A DNA stretch of 49,439 bases from Byssothecium circinans (taxonomy: Eukaryota > Ascomycota > Dothideomycetes > Pleosporales > Massarinaceae). The position numbers and the translations under genes were made by a program. The notes below the pieces were generated by a model, which had not been told where the DNA came from, made no database searches, and saw nothing but the letters and a program-made list of their open reading frames with translations. The stretch spans positions 13,641-63,079 of the forward strand of contig ML976991.1 of NCBI GenBank assembly GCA_010015675.1, written 5' to 3'. This document shows positions 1 through 10,278 of this stretch, piece after piece. The first letter of the stretch is position 1. Every line of letters starts with the position of its first letter.

Positions 1-2
1 AG

Positions 3-179
3 GGCGAGGTGCGACAACCGCGACAACTAGGTGTTCGGCGCTGTGGCAACTGCGGTAAGACTGGGCATAACGCGAGAACTTGTCAAGCTGATGAAGAGGG
101 TTCTTCTGAGTCGGAGGCTAGTACTCAGTATATATTTTCAGATAGCGATGCGGACGATAATGATGATGCAGTTGAGTGA
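3..179 (+). mobile_element. 3' end of a pogo-like (DDE_1) transposase gene, cut by the window edge
   Basis: Frame 3 is open from the window edge to a TGA at 177-179. It encodes a CCHC zinc knuckle (CGNCGKTGHNARTC, residues about 14-27 of the visible part) followed by an acidic, serine-rich tail. A zinc knuckle of this kind at the extreme C-terminus is characteristic of fungal pogo/Fot1-type DDE_1 transposases, where it follows the catalytic domain. Only about 58 codons lie in the window, so the catalytic core and the 5' terminal repeat are not visible and intactness cannot be judged. A zinc-knuckle protein of another kind is possible but less likely. Confidence 0.7.
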
Positions 180-203
180 GTTGGTGTTGCCAAGGAATCG
201 TGA

Positions 204-234
204 GCGGTTCGATGGTGTGGGCGGTTCGATGGTG
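204..234. repeat. Two 14-bp direct repeats in the transposon 3' tail
   Basis: The 14-mer gcggttcgatggtg occurs at 204-217 and again at 221-234, a period of 17 bp. It lies just downstream of the transposase stop. Short subterminal direct repeats are common in pogo-type elements. The terminal inverted repeat probably ends near 300-325, where cacgtgattacgtgat occurs, but the matching left end is outside the window. Confidence 0.5.
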
Positions 235-466
235 GAATACGTTACTCTAAGTTACTTGGTTAGTGTTACGTTATTACGGATTTTGGTTGTTAGTGTCGTC
301 TGCACGTGATTACGTGATTCGATCGTCATTGTGACATAGGAATGATTGGGCTGTACCACATAACCTCGCCTCAATTGTATATACTACGAAAGAGTTGCTC
401 CACAATAACTCTACGCCAAACATACACCAACAAATCACCTCCACTGTCAATTGATCAACATTCAAC

Positions 467-1468
467 ATGACCCGCAACATCTGCATCAGTGCCGGCGACG
501 GCAACACTGCTTTCCTAATTGCCGAGCTCATTCTCACCAACCCCGACTTTGCAAAGAAGGCCGACTCCGTCAGCGTCTTATCTCTGCACCCGACCTCCGC
601 TAGGGCCAAGGAGCTCGCCCAGCTTGGTGCAAAGGTAATTCCGCACAAGCCCGGCCGAGAGCGCGAGATGGTCAAGACGCTCAAGGAGTCTGGCTGCGAT
701 ACCGTGTGTGTGATTCCGCCCGCCCACAAGGAGAAGTACGATATCACGGTCGAGCTCATCACGGCAACCAAGAAGGCGGACGTGCCGAACGTCCTCTTCA
801 TCAGCGCTGCCGGCGCCGACCTCGCTGAGCGCGACAAGCAGCCGCATCTCCGACAGTTCGTTGACCTCGAGACGCTCGTCATGGCCGCAAAGGGCGACGG
901 CAGCACTTCGACCGGCCACTCGCCGTGCATTATCCGCGCTGGTTTCTATGCCGAGAACCTCCTCGTGTATGCTCCGCAGGCCCGCAAGGAGGGCATCCTC
1001 CCCATCCCGATCGGTTCAAATCACCTCTTTGCTCCCATCGCCCTCGGAGACATCGCCCAAGTTGCCGCCCACGTGCTGACGGGCCAAGGCAAGAACGGCT
1101 TCGACGATCGCCACCGCGGCCAACTCATGGTGCTCACGGGCCCCAAGCTCTGCACTGGCTCCGAGCTGGCCCAACTCGCCTCCCAGACGCTAGGTGTCGA
1201 GATGAAGTTCGAAGACATCTCCGAGGCGGAGGCTAAGAAGGTGCTCAAGGCGCAGCACGATAGCGATCCGAGCGAGTTGCAGTACCTGTTGGAGTACTAC
1301 AGCTTGGTGCGGGAGGGCAAGACCAACTACATCTCCACGACTGCCTTCGTCAATGTCACAGGTGGCCATCCGCAGGAGCCTGAGGACTTCTTCAAGGTCT
1401 ATGCCGAGTCTTTCATGTCCAAGGGTGATGGCAATGGAGGACATGTTACGAAGAAGAGGAAGGCTTGA
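467..1468 (+). CDS. NmrA-like NAD(P)-binding family protein
   Basis: Single-exon gene of 333 residues. The N-terminus (ICISAGDGNTAFLIAELIL) is a beta-strand/glycine turn/helix like the start of a Rossmann fold. The glycine pattern is atypical compared with the usual GxxGxxG. A second strand near residue 35 and a strand ending in LFISAAGADL fit the atypical short-chain dehydrogenase (NmrA/HSCARG) family, which binds NAD(P)(H) and acts either as a redox sensor or as a reductase. No catalytic YxxxK is obvious, so a regulatory role is as likely as an enzymatic one. The C-terminus is basic (TKKRKA). A TATA-like tgtatatac lies about 90 bp upstream of the ATG. The substrate is unknown. It sits beside the transposon end and is not obviously part of a cluster. 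Confidence 0.8.
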   Translation: MTRNICISAGDGNTAFLIAELILTNPDFAKKADSVSVLSLHPTSARAKELAQLGAKVIPHKPGREREMVKTLKESGCDTVCVIPPAHKEKYDITVELITATKKADVPNVLFISAAGADLAERDKQPHLRQFVDLETLVMAAKGDGSTSTGHSPCIIRAGFYAENLLVYAPQARKEGILPIPIGSNHLFAPIALGDIAQVAAHVLTGQGKNGFDDRHRGQLMVLTGPKLCTGSELAQLASQTLGVEMKFEDISEAEAKKVLKAQHDSDPSELQYLLEYYSLVREGKTNYISTTAFVNVTGGHPQEPEDFFKVYAESFMSKGDGNGGHVTKKRKA

Positions 1469-1508
1469 TTGTTTGCACGGATTCGCGCTCACGATCTCAT
1501 GTGACGTC

Positions 1509-1630
1509 GGAGAGGATCTTTGGCGTTTATGGTTTAAAAGCATCGGTCAGCTCAGGTGGGACTGGTGTTGGAGAGGATCTTTGGCGTTTATGGTTTAAAG
1601 GCATTGGTTAGCTAAGGTGAGACTGGAGTT
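1509..1630 (+). repeat. 61-bp tandem duplication, two copies
   Basis: A 61-bp unit beginning ggagaggatctttggcgttt occurs at 1509-1569 and again at 1570-1630 with only scattered differences. It lies just after the NmrA-like stop codon, probably in its 3' UTR. Confidence 0.8.
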
Positions 1631-1961
1631 GACCTTGCCTTCAAACATTATCGTCCCTTGTGCCCTTTCCTCTTCTGTTCTTTCTGTCCCCCATCACGTG
1701 AACTCATCCGGAGTAGGTTTGCAAAGCGACAGACCCTAGCATAGGTAGTGAATGCAGATGGGGTACTAGGGAGAATTCATCTGCGTCTGTATCAGTAAAT
1801 ATGTGGAAGCTTGTATCATCGTGTCACGAAGTCGAGTGCAACCAAGATGATATACCCAATGCTATCTGAGGCCAAAGTCATATATCAGGAACGAGGATGA
1901 AAAATATCGTTCTTACCGACTATATTCTAGAAAGGTCCATAAACAATGCATTGCTATACAG
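1631..1961. other. Intergenic, nothing recognised
   Basis: Between the tandem duplication and the convergent GTPase-patatin gene I see no open frame with coding character. The 3' UTRs of both neighbours probably lie here. Confidence 0.5.
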
Positions 1962-4900
1962 CTAGCCGCTTTTGGAAGGATATGGAAAAAGAGACGAATA
2001 CATGGGAGGTTGTTGATCCTGCAGCTCTGCATTCCGTGGCGTCGCATCCATTTCAGGCATCCGCGGGAATGCCGCAGCGCCTTCTCCCGCGTAGGAAGCT
2101 TTCCCGTCTTTCTCATTCCGCGGAGTATAGTGTTTGCTTTCACTCGCATCGAGCTCATAGGCCCGATACGTTGAGGTGGCGTCCATCTCATGCAGTGTTC
2201 CCTCCTCCTCCATCGTCGCCGATGTTAGTGGCCTCCGGGCCAGACTTTCTCGGTATCGGAGCTCGTGAGAAGTAGCGTAGCCTAGGCCGTGGCTAGGGTC
2301 CGAATAATTCAAGATGGACTTTGCCCGTGATGTTGCATTGGGGTCGGGCGGGACCCAGGCCTTCCTTCCCATCTGTTGGCCGATCGATCGCCCTGCCCAT
2401 CGGCGGTTGTTGATTGCTAAGGGATGAATCGTCTCTAGAGTTGAGAGGTCAGAGCTGCCGTACAAGATATAGGAGAGAAGTGGTACATACTGGCTTTGTC
2501 CTTGATGTCATCGTATAGACATCGCGGAAATCCACTGATCAAAAACCTGTGGGCCTCGTTCAAAGACAAGCATATCTCAGTTTCAGCGAGTTTGTTTCGG
2601 AGTTGGACGGTCAATAGCGGCATGGTGAACTTCGCTTCGTGTATCATTTTGCTGATGATGTCAGGCGTCAGCTCCTGTCGAAGCGGCTTGCTTTGCGGGC
2701 CGCGCTCGTGTATGAGGAAGAACGGGTCTTGCGTGATGTAGCATCGCGACTTGATCAGACTTCCCAGCAACCCGATTTCCCTTGACCCTTCTGCCAGCCG
2801 GCAGTATATGCGGCGTACATATATCGATCAGAAATACGGTTATGTCATATGTTTCAACAGTATGCTTACCCGTGATGGTCGCAGAGTTGCTGACGAACTG
2901 CTGCACCCGATCCGTTTCCCAATAAAAGCTCGTCGCCATTAACTGCATGGCTATGGCTCTTATGTCGTACGAATCTTTGATGAGGCATCTTCTCACTTCC
3001 TGCTGAAGATGCTTCATCGCATGAACGTCATCCATTGCTGGCGGATTGGCCACAATGGGGTTGTAGCGTCTGAATTTGGAAGGCATGGCATTGGGCGGAA
3101 GGAAGCTGAGATATTCCCGCCACGTCTTTTCGCAGTCAAGCGAATCCTCGATGTGATTCTTCGCTAGTTTTACGAGCTGCATGCCGTGGTTGACAATGCC
3201 CAGTCTTTCTGGCATGGATTTCCTTGCAGTCGGTTGAGGTAGATGCGGATTGTAGGCCGTTCCAAGAGAAAGCATTATATCCGGATGCTCGCAAAACTCG
3301 TTACCCCAAAGTAACTTCCATTCTCGATCAGCGATCTTGATCGGGTTGTTGTGGTAGAGGGCTCCGTCCATGTATACTTGTTTCGACGGCTCATGGTGGA
3401 ACGCTTTGAAGAATCGCGGAGCCGCAGAAGTTGCGCGAGCGCTTTAGAGTTGATCAGCTGATGAAATTAAACGGCTTCCCAGACAACTTACGCTTCCCAT
3501 ACCTTCAGCTCCCACTGCATATTCTCGGGCCTTTGAAATTGGTAAGACACTGTCATTGTTAGTCCAGAATCTAGCGCTCAATAAAAGAGCCTTACACTTT
3601 TCGTCACACCGGCGGTTGTAATTAGCTAGAACCATCGCCGAGTTGGAAGCACCGACCGCCGTCACCGCGACTTTGACTGGCGTAGTCCACAGCTGATCTG
3701 TTCTACGACCCCCAAATAGGTATTGGTGAGAAGGGAACGCTGACTGTAATGCTTCATGCAGCGATTTGGTCTCGTATTTTGAGTGGTTGTAGTTGTCAAC
3801 TAACCAACTCACAAGGGGTATGTTACCGCCAGTGCGCCGTGTGAATGCTGTCACGCAAAGTTCCTCGAATCTGACGATGCACTCCTGCACGGTCCAGTTG
3901 CGCGTGACTAGCCCGAGAGCTACAATGCCACCAGTGCTGGGTATATCAACCTCCATGTACCAGATATGTGCAGTGAAAGACATACCTCGTGCCTACAATG
4001 AGATCGAAGAAGCACTGAAGTGAAAGTTTGTCACCCAACTCACGTTGAATCTGGCGTAGAACCTCTAATTCAACGATCCCACGAATACCGCCACTGAAAA
4101 GCAAAATTAGTACGTGCGACTGTAAAGGATAAGTCGACTCACCCATCCAGTGTTAATATGCGAACACCCGCTGACTCAGGCTTCAGGTGGAAACGCCACG
4201 ACTGGTACATCGGATTAGTCTGCATCGTTTCCAGAGGGCACCCCTGCAACTCGATCTCCATCTTGCTCCGTTGCTGACCGTAAGTTCTGATGCATTGAGA
4301 ACACAGAACATGACCGCAAGGCAGTGCATGCTCAGGTGGCTCGCAGAGACAGCAAAAGCAAACGGTATGGCTGTTGTATCTCTCCGGACGACCATCCCCA
4401 GACACATGGCGGTAAAAGTATGTCATGACATCATCTTTATGAATGGCTGCTGCTATACGCTGCTCATCGTCGAACGGCCCTATACGACTCTTGAGGAGTT
4501 GCAACAACTCTTCGAAACGAAAATAAGTATTGCAACTGAACTCCTCTTGAAGGGTCTCGAAGGACCATCGGGAGACGTATCCGCCAACGGCAAAGACCTT
4601 TCCGTCTTTCAACTGGTGTCCCTTTGAGCCGTGCCCACTTCGAACATTGACACAGCGAAGGCCTTTGTTCGGATGTGTGTATTCACAGGGCCAGTGCTTC
4701 TCGCAGAAATTCTCCAGAGCAGCTTCGATGTGGGGAAGATATTGCGGGAAAATATCAGTCGCGGTTCCTATGAATTGTCAGTTTACGGGACTAGACAGAC
4801 ATGGCCTACCCACCCCTGATCTTGTTGCGAGCTGAATCCAGCATGATGCAAGAGGCAACCATGTAACTCAACTCTTGAAATATCATCTGTACGTCTGCCT

Positions 4901-6919
4901 TGTATTCCCATACATGCATGAAGTTGATAGCCAACTTGAGTATATTGCCGCCAAAGTCGAGGGGTATTGGACTGTTCGAAAAAGATGCTTGAACGAAATC
5001 GAATGGGACGTCGAGCGAATGAGCGAAGTGGTCGAAAGCACACTGTAGGTATGACTGGAGTTCCTCGGCATCGAGAAGCATTCGCAGTTGGGCCTTTTGA
5101 TCTCTTGCCTGAGCGCATGCTGTATCAATTTCACTGTATAGCTTGCCGATTTGCTCTTCGATCAACTGCGGACGACCTTCGCTGGGTATGCAAACAACCT
5201 GTGTTTATTAGCAGATGCCAGCCAACAAGAACGCAGTACTTACCCTGATAGAGCTGTAGTACGATTCCATCAGTTGCTTGACGCTTTCGATTTCTCTCTT
5301 ACGCTCTCTCCAGTATTGTGCGTATTTTTTAAACGTTGGGTTCTTGTACACTGTTCTGGAAATGGACTCGAAGAGAGAATCGGTAGCATATTTTGGGTCC
5401 CACTGTTCTTGATCGATGTCATTGTTCGATGCATTGAGTGCAATGATAGCGTGGGGGAGCACCGGCTGGTTTGATGACATCTCAAGCGCCGCAGCTGCCC
5501 AATTCACTAATTGCTCAAATACGCTTTCTATGACACTAAGTCAGGTTAGTATACTAATCGCTGAACTAAGTCATACAGACACCTACCGGGGATTCTTCAA
5601 CACGAAGACGATGACGTCGGAGAAAGTGTACAATAGGCGCGGGTACAAATTCGTCACTGCGTATTGACGACTTGCCAGGGTCGTGTTGTTTGCCCATACT
5701 AGTTCGCGCTCTGAGGTGGGTACGGGTGCACGCTCACTCTTGAAGGACTTCTTCCGTGAGCGCTTGAACTTAGCACCCAAAGGTTCGCGCTCGCCACCTT
5801 GGAGGCCTTCGCAGTCGGCAAAAAAGATGGGTTCATCAGTAAAAGCCGACAAAGGATCCGAATAGAGATGAACGTCTTCAGACGTTGGAACGCTGATGCC
5901 CGATGCACCAACCACGGGCGTCATGAAGAACTAATCATCCTTGACACTGAGATCGATGATAAGTTTGATGAGAGTACTCTTTCCCGCCCCAGTTTGCCCT
6001 ACGAACGAGACCAGGCTGGGAGTCCTGTTATCCCTTCCAGCCTGACTTTGGCGAAACGATGGATCGCTGTTTCCTTCCGTGGTTGCAGAAAGCAGGTTTG
6101 CATATCGTCCGTAATCCTGGAAAATCGGTGGGTTGCCATCTGGACGTTCAATACCTGTTGGAGTCAGCCACGGTCCACGCGCTTTGTTTCTGTCCTTTTC
6201 CTGCACATACCAAACCAGGCCGTCTGTTCATCCGTTTCATGCAACTCTATCCGCCTGTCCTCGCTTTTAGGTGGAACCAAACCCTCTGGATTTTCCTAGC
6301 GACAACGGCATTCGTCTTCTCGTGTGGCACTTTCCCAGGAGCAAGTCGCTGCTTCCGGTGTGCTGCCTGTGCCGCCCAACATTTGTCGCAGAGGTTAATG
6401 CTGCATACGTTGCAGTAGGATACTTCGGGCTTGACGATGTCACAGCTTTCGCACGCATCCGGCTCGACTAGGACCGACTGACTGGCTGAGCTGGGCGCTC
6501 GAGATCGGCTTCGTTCCGACCTATTCGCCTATTAACAATGTCACCGCCAAAGAACGTTTGAATCTTACGTTTGGGTGTCTCGAACAGCATTGTCTATTCG
6601 TCCACGTGTGATGGGGACCGTGAAACTTGATCGTCTAGGTGGGCGCGTATGGGAATTGGCTGAGGTTGCCTGGGATGCAGTCCTACCCGGGTCAATCAGT
6701 ACCCTTACGAAAACTAAGAACAGCTTACATTTCTTGTTTGAGAGGCCATTGATCGTGATGGGCCTCGTTAGTTGAGAACGCGTGATAGTGCGCGCCCGGC
6801 TCGACCTCGTAAGGAGCTTGAGAGTAAAACGATGTGTATTGATGTGTATAAGGGTTGTATTGGTCGCTCTCTTGTGACTGATTCGAGGCCGGACGGTTTG
6901 TACCGTACTCATCAGCCAT
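1962..6919 (-). pseudogene. B-box / P-loop GTPase / RING-like / patatin phospholipase protein, two disruptions
   Basis: Thirteen exons fit consensus introns: 6919-6729, 6682-6569, 6520-6211, 6154-5587, 5535-5244, 5198-4814, 4767-4143, 4093-3986, 3936-3596, 3549-3492, 3441-2870, 2790-2491, 2434-1962 (about 1445 codons). Domains in order: a low-complexity N-terminus; a Cys-rich B-box-like zinc finger in exon 3 (CESCDIVK, CNVCS, CDKCW); a GTPase with G1 GQTGAGKST and G3-like DCEG in exon 4; a helical middle; a RING-like finger in exon 7 (CFCCLC, CGHVLCSQC); then patatin. The patatin has the oxyanion loop DGGGIRG across the exon 7/8 junction, the nucleophile motif GTSTGG across the exon 8/9 junction, ARATSAAP in exon 11, and the catalytic Asp in MDGALYHNNP. 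Patatins hydrolyse acyl esters of membrane lipids through a Ser-Asp dyad. Two lesions break it: a one-base loss near 6283-6287 in exon 3 and an in-frame TAG at 5933-5931 in exon 4, just after the P-loop. It resembles uncharacterised ascomycete FabD/lysophospholipase-like proteins. An immune or heterokaryon role is inference only. Confidence 0.8.
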
Positions 6920-7015
6920 AGTTGGCAAGGCCGGGGGAAGGGCAGGAGTGCGTATGTCTAGCTAGAAAGTGGGGCGACACGCTTTTAACTGCAGCGTGTT
7001 TCCCCTCAGCCTTGT

Positions 7016-7447
7016 GTGAGGAAAAGGGCGGTTATCGCCTCCCCGGAAGCCATCCAATGTATGATCCATGCGGAGAGCACAAGGCTGAAGCTCGGTAGCC
7101 ACGGAGTGAGACGGATACGGAAAGTTGTGCTACCCACCATCTTCTCTTTCTGTTGGTTTGAGTGGTTCATACCATGTTGGTGGCTGCAGTTGAAATGGGT
7201 GTGGATTCTGGAGGAATTTTGGTATGGTGAAGTCACTGTAAACGCAGGCCACTATTCACAACGTATTCATGGGCACATTTCGCGCATGTTTTGCATCCCT
7301 TCCCCAAACGGCACATTCGAGCTCAGCACCCACGGGCCTGCATTGACTAGCGACGATCTGGAATTGAAGACTTGGGTAACATCATACAGGATGTGGATGC
7401 ATCAACGGAATTTTGACGCCAAAATTGAACGGCTTCGTAGGGAATGA
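7016..7447 (+). CDS. Doubtful hypothetical ORF
   Basis: A 143-codon open frame beginning MRKRAVIASPEAIQ, with a Trp-rich middle (WFEWFIPCWWLQLKWVW) and a more protein-like C-terminal third ending KIERLRRE. I recognise no family. It starts about 100 bp from the divergent start of the GTPase-patatin gene, so it may simply be promoter-proximal open DNA or a gene remnant. I see no introns and no strong TATA element. Confidence 0.2.
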   Translation: MRKRAVIASPEAIQCMIHAESTRLKLGSHGVRRIRKVVLPTIFSFCWFEWFIPCWWLQLKWVWILEEFWYGEVTVNAGHYSQRIHGHISRMFCIPSPNGTFELSTHGPALTSDDLELKTWVTSYRMWMHQRNFDAKIERLRRE

Positions 7448-7817
7448 TCGAGCGCGTCCAAGCCGCGACGAAAGGGCAAGCGCCACCAGGTGGCGCGAAG
7501 CCCTAGCTGACTAATCATCCATATTCCAATATTTAAATCACTCCGCTGGCATCATTTGCAAAGTCAACAAAGAAACATCCATCTCGTTTTGAAATATACC
7601 AGAATGATTTTAGATCGGGACGAGGAGTGCTGCTAATATATACAAGTGGGGTAGGCGCTCGAAGCACATCACGTGCTAAGTCAGGACCTCGGGGCTTGGA
7701 AGACACGAGCAAAGGAGTATGTACTTGGGAGTCCGAATGTGCAGACTGAGGCTATTCGTCAATAGACTTCCGGACGCTTTGGTGAAGTAAGGGTAGGAAG
7801 GAATTGAGCGAAACTAC
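7448..7817. other. Intergenic, nothing recognised
   Basis: No coding frame is visible. It probably contains the 3' UTR of the minus-strand Egh16-like gene. An E-box-like cacgtg occurs near 7671. Confidence 0.4.
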
Positions 7818-8679
7818 TTAAGCGACAAACCGCCTGGCAGCACCTTTCGCGGTCTTCGTCAACCTAGCAGCCTTGATACCAGGGGTCGCTCCAGTCTCCG
7901 TGGTCAATCCAGGTCCAGTAGTAGCCCCGGCCCCCGTTGTAGCTCCATTTTGAGTACCAGCGGTCGAAGTAGTTGATCCCGCGTTCCCCACAACCGCCGC
8001 CGTAGTGTTGCCCGTAGCAGCAAAAGCTCCAGCCATCTGGAAAGCGATGACACCACCGAAAGGACCCACTCTATTTGCTATAGAAGAATCAGCAATCATG
8101 TCCAGAAAAACAAATCGAGAAAGGGAAGTACGGCAATGTACAATTAGCAATCTTCATGAAGCAGACGTTTGCAGAGCAAGTAGTTAGAACAGGAACTGCG
8201 ATGTGGACGTGTAATTTCATGTTGACGTTTGGGGCACGCGCAACGAGGCTGCGGGCGCGGAGGGCCCAGTATTCAATGCCACGGGGGTCGACACCGCTGG
8301 GTTTGACGTTACCCTTATTCCCAGGAGCGTCTATAATGGATGAGTTAGTTTCTGTGTCTGCCAACGAAGAAGTGGAGGAAAGGAGTGTTTTATTAGTAAC
8401 AACATTCGCCTTCGCTCCACACGAATCAATCATGGCCGACACCAGTCCGGCCGCATCAGTAGCAATAATATGAAAAGTTCCCGAAATCAACCCTCCATCG
8501 TTGACCTGCGGCACCATCGACCCGGACTGAGCCATAGTGCCAGCTACATCAGCGACCTTGTTGCTGCCGCCTGCGTTAATCTTACCAAGACTGTTAGTAG
8601 CGATGTTCGTCTTGCCGAAGACAGTGGTGTCGATTTCGGTGACGCTGTTCTTTCCTGGGCTTGGAACGACGTCACTCAT
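7818..8679 (-). CDS. Egh16-like (gEgh16H/MAS3/CAS1-type) secreted protein, 5' end damaged or incomplete
   Basis: The visible frame carries family hallmarks: PQVNDGG, SGTFHIIATDAAG, SAMIDS, PGNKGN, NVCFMKIAN and VGPFGGVIAFQMAG. Egh16-like proteins are secreted by plant-pathogenic fungi and are often expressed in appressoria. An intron joins exon 8679-8142 to exon 8077-7818 (GTACAT to TATAG) and keeps the frame. A second intron is likely around 8330-8390, because a CTAAC branch site and TATAG acceptor precede APGNKGN, but I cannot place its donor. That stretch is also open in frame. The ATG at 8679 lacks a signal peptide. Upstream in the same frame a TGA occurs, and a candidate leader at about 8780 (MKLALC) lies in another frame. 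The C-terminus is a Thr/Gly/Ala-rich tail ending in a basic segment. It may be a pseudogene or have an unrecognised first exon. Confidence 0.65.
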
Positions 8680-10278
8680 TATCCCGAGTGCAGAGCCGTT
8701 GCTGATACCTGCTCACTTGCTGCTCCTATCCTCATGAGCGCCTGTGAATGGTGGTGTGCGTTGCACAATGCGAGTTTCATGCCCAAGATCTGAGGCAGTA
8801 AGGTTGAGGATAGTGGGGATGGAGTGGTGAGGTTCAAGTTGGAGGAAGCATGAATCGTGCGGGACTAAGCTTTGACAAGCCTTCCAAGGTGCGGGCGCCT
8901 AAATCCTCAGGGCAGGAGCGGGCGTGCGCGGAGAGGGAAGGAAAGTGCGACCTTTAAGATAGCCCGAGAACTTGGAAGTACTCAGATTACTTTTATTCCA
9001 TACGTGCATACGCTCCAGCTGTCTTCTTCCGAATAGCATTTCGCAACAATACTCAAGAAGAATGTTGAATCATATCGCCACTGTTCATCCACCCTACCCA
9101 ATCGTGTTAGCGTCCCCGTCTTGCAGTACGCCTGCAGTTTAGTTTCCAAGGTGCACAATCTCAACCCCCAACCTATACAACCCCACATCACAATCCCCCA
9201 TCGCCCAGTTCAGTTTCCCAGGCAAAACAACCGAAGAAGAAAAAAAGGCCATGTTTTCAAACACTTCCTCAAAAATCGCACGGCAACATCTCGGGGCATC
9301 GCGCATTGAAACCCCCCGGAACGCCTAGGAAGCCGCTGTCTCGCTGCGACACCTCCCGCCAGACGACTTCCCGTCATCGACGCTGGGATACAACCAACAT
9401 TGGGGCTCTTGGGTTCTGTTCTGTTCCGTTTATAGTTATCCCAAAAGCTTTACCCAGGTACTTTCATGGTGGGGTCGGGAATAGATGCTAGTGCGGAAAC
9501 TCAAAACGCACCACAAAACACATCGGAGCAGGGCGAAGTGTGTGTCGTACGATGCCGATGGGTCCGGTTAGTAGAGGTCCAGGAACGAGGAAGAGGGTCG
9601 TTAGGGAGCAGCGGCAGCCGCTGTCAGATTCTCGCAGTGACGGACGAACGTCTAGCAGACTTCCAAGGTGTGGCGTGATGTCGAACGTTATGCATAGCAC
9701 CCGTGAGTCCTAACAATAACAATAGGTGACAGGTGCTCTACTTACTGTGTACACTGCTGTCAAAATTAGATAAAGAGGAACTAGGTACTTACTGTTAAAG
9801 ATAGCGTTTCCCGAATTAGCGCATGAGGAATGACTTGTTTTGTTTCGTCTTGTCTTGGGTCGCTCTTACCGGAAGCTTATCTGCCCGGTATGGCTTGGCG
9901 TGACCTTTGATGACTACGGGGTTCGTCTAATACTACCGCGGTGCGTTTGCGCCTCTAGGCTAAAGCGAGCCTGGGAGTTGGAATAATGCTGGGACTATCG
10001 CTGGGGTTGCGATGTGTGGCAGATGCGCATTCACGCAACGCTACGCGGACTCATGTTCAACGACCTCACAACCACACGAAGCTTGACTATGTTTGATCGA
10101 ACCCTCATCTAGATGGATACTGGCGCGGAATGAATATAGCGGCAGATGAAGACGGCAGTCGATAACAGCAGCATTTAAAAAGAAGAAGCGGAGTGTATTA
10201 AATACTACTGTGAATATCTACTCGTCATCTATATCACCCTATGCTTCCATAAAATCCCATCCATCCCAAGAGTCAAAC
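8680..10278. other. Gene-poor intergenic, about 1.6 kb
   Basis: Only short frames occur, none with recognisable motifs or coding character. The left end holds the probable lost leader of the Egh16-like gene (about 8690-8785). The right end should hold the 3' UTR of the pyruvate decarboxylase gene. I see no RNA gene or repeat. Confidence 0.4.

Noticed and set aside
310..930. Long minus-strand frames opposite the NmrA-like gene
   Set aside because: They are antisense shadows of a well supported single-exon gene, with no motif of their own.
5893..5931. A 39-nt intron (GTTCTT to ATCAG) that would remove most of the TAG in the GTPase gene and stay in phase
   Set aside because: It is shorter than every other intron here (45 or more), has a poor donor, and would delete residues that look conserved (FFMTPVVGASG).
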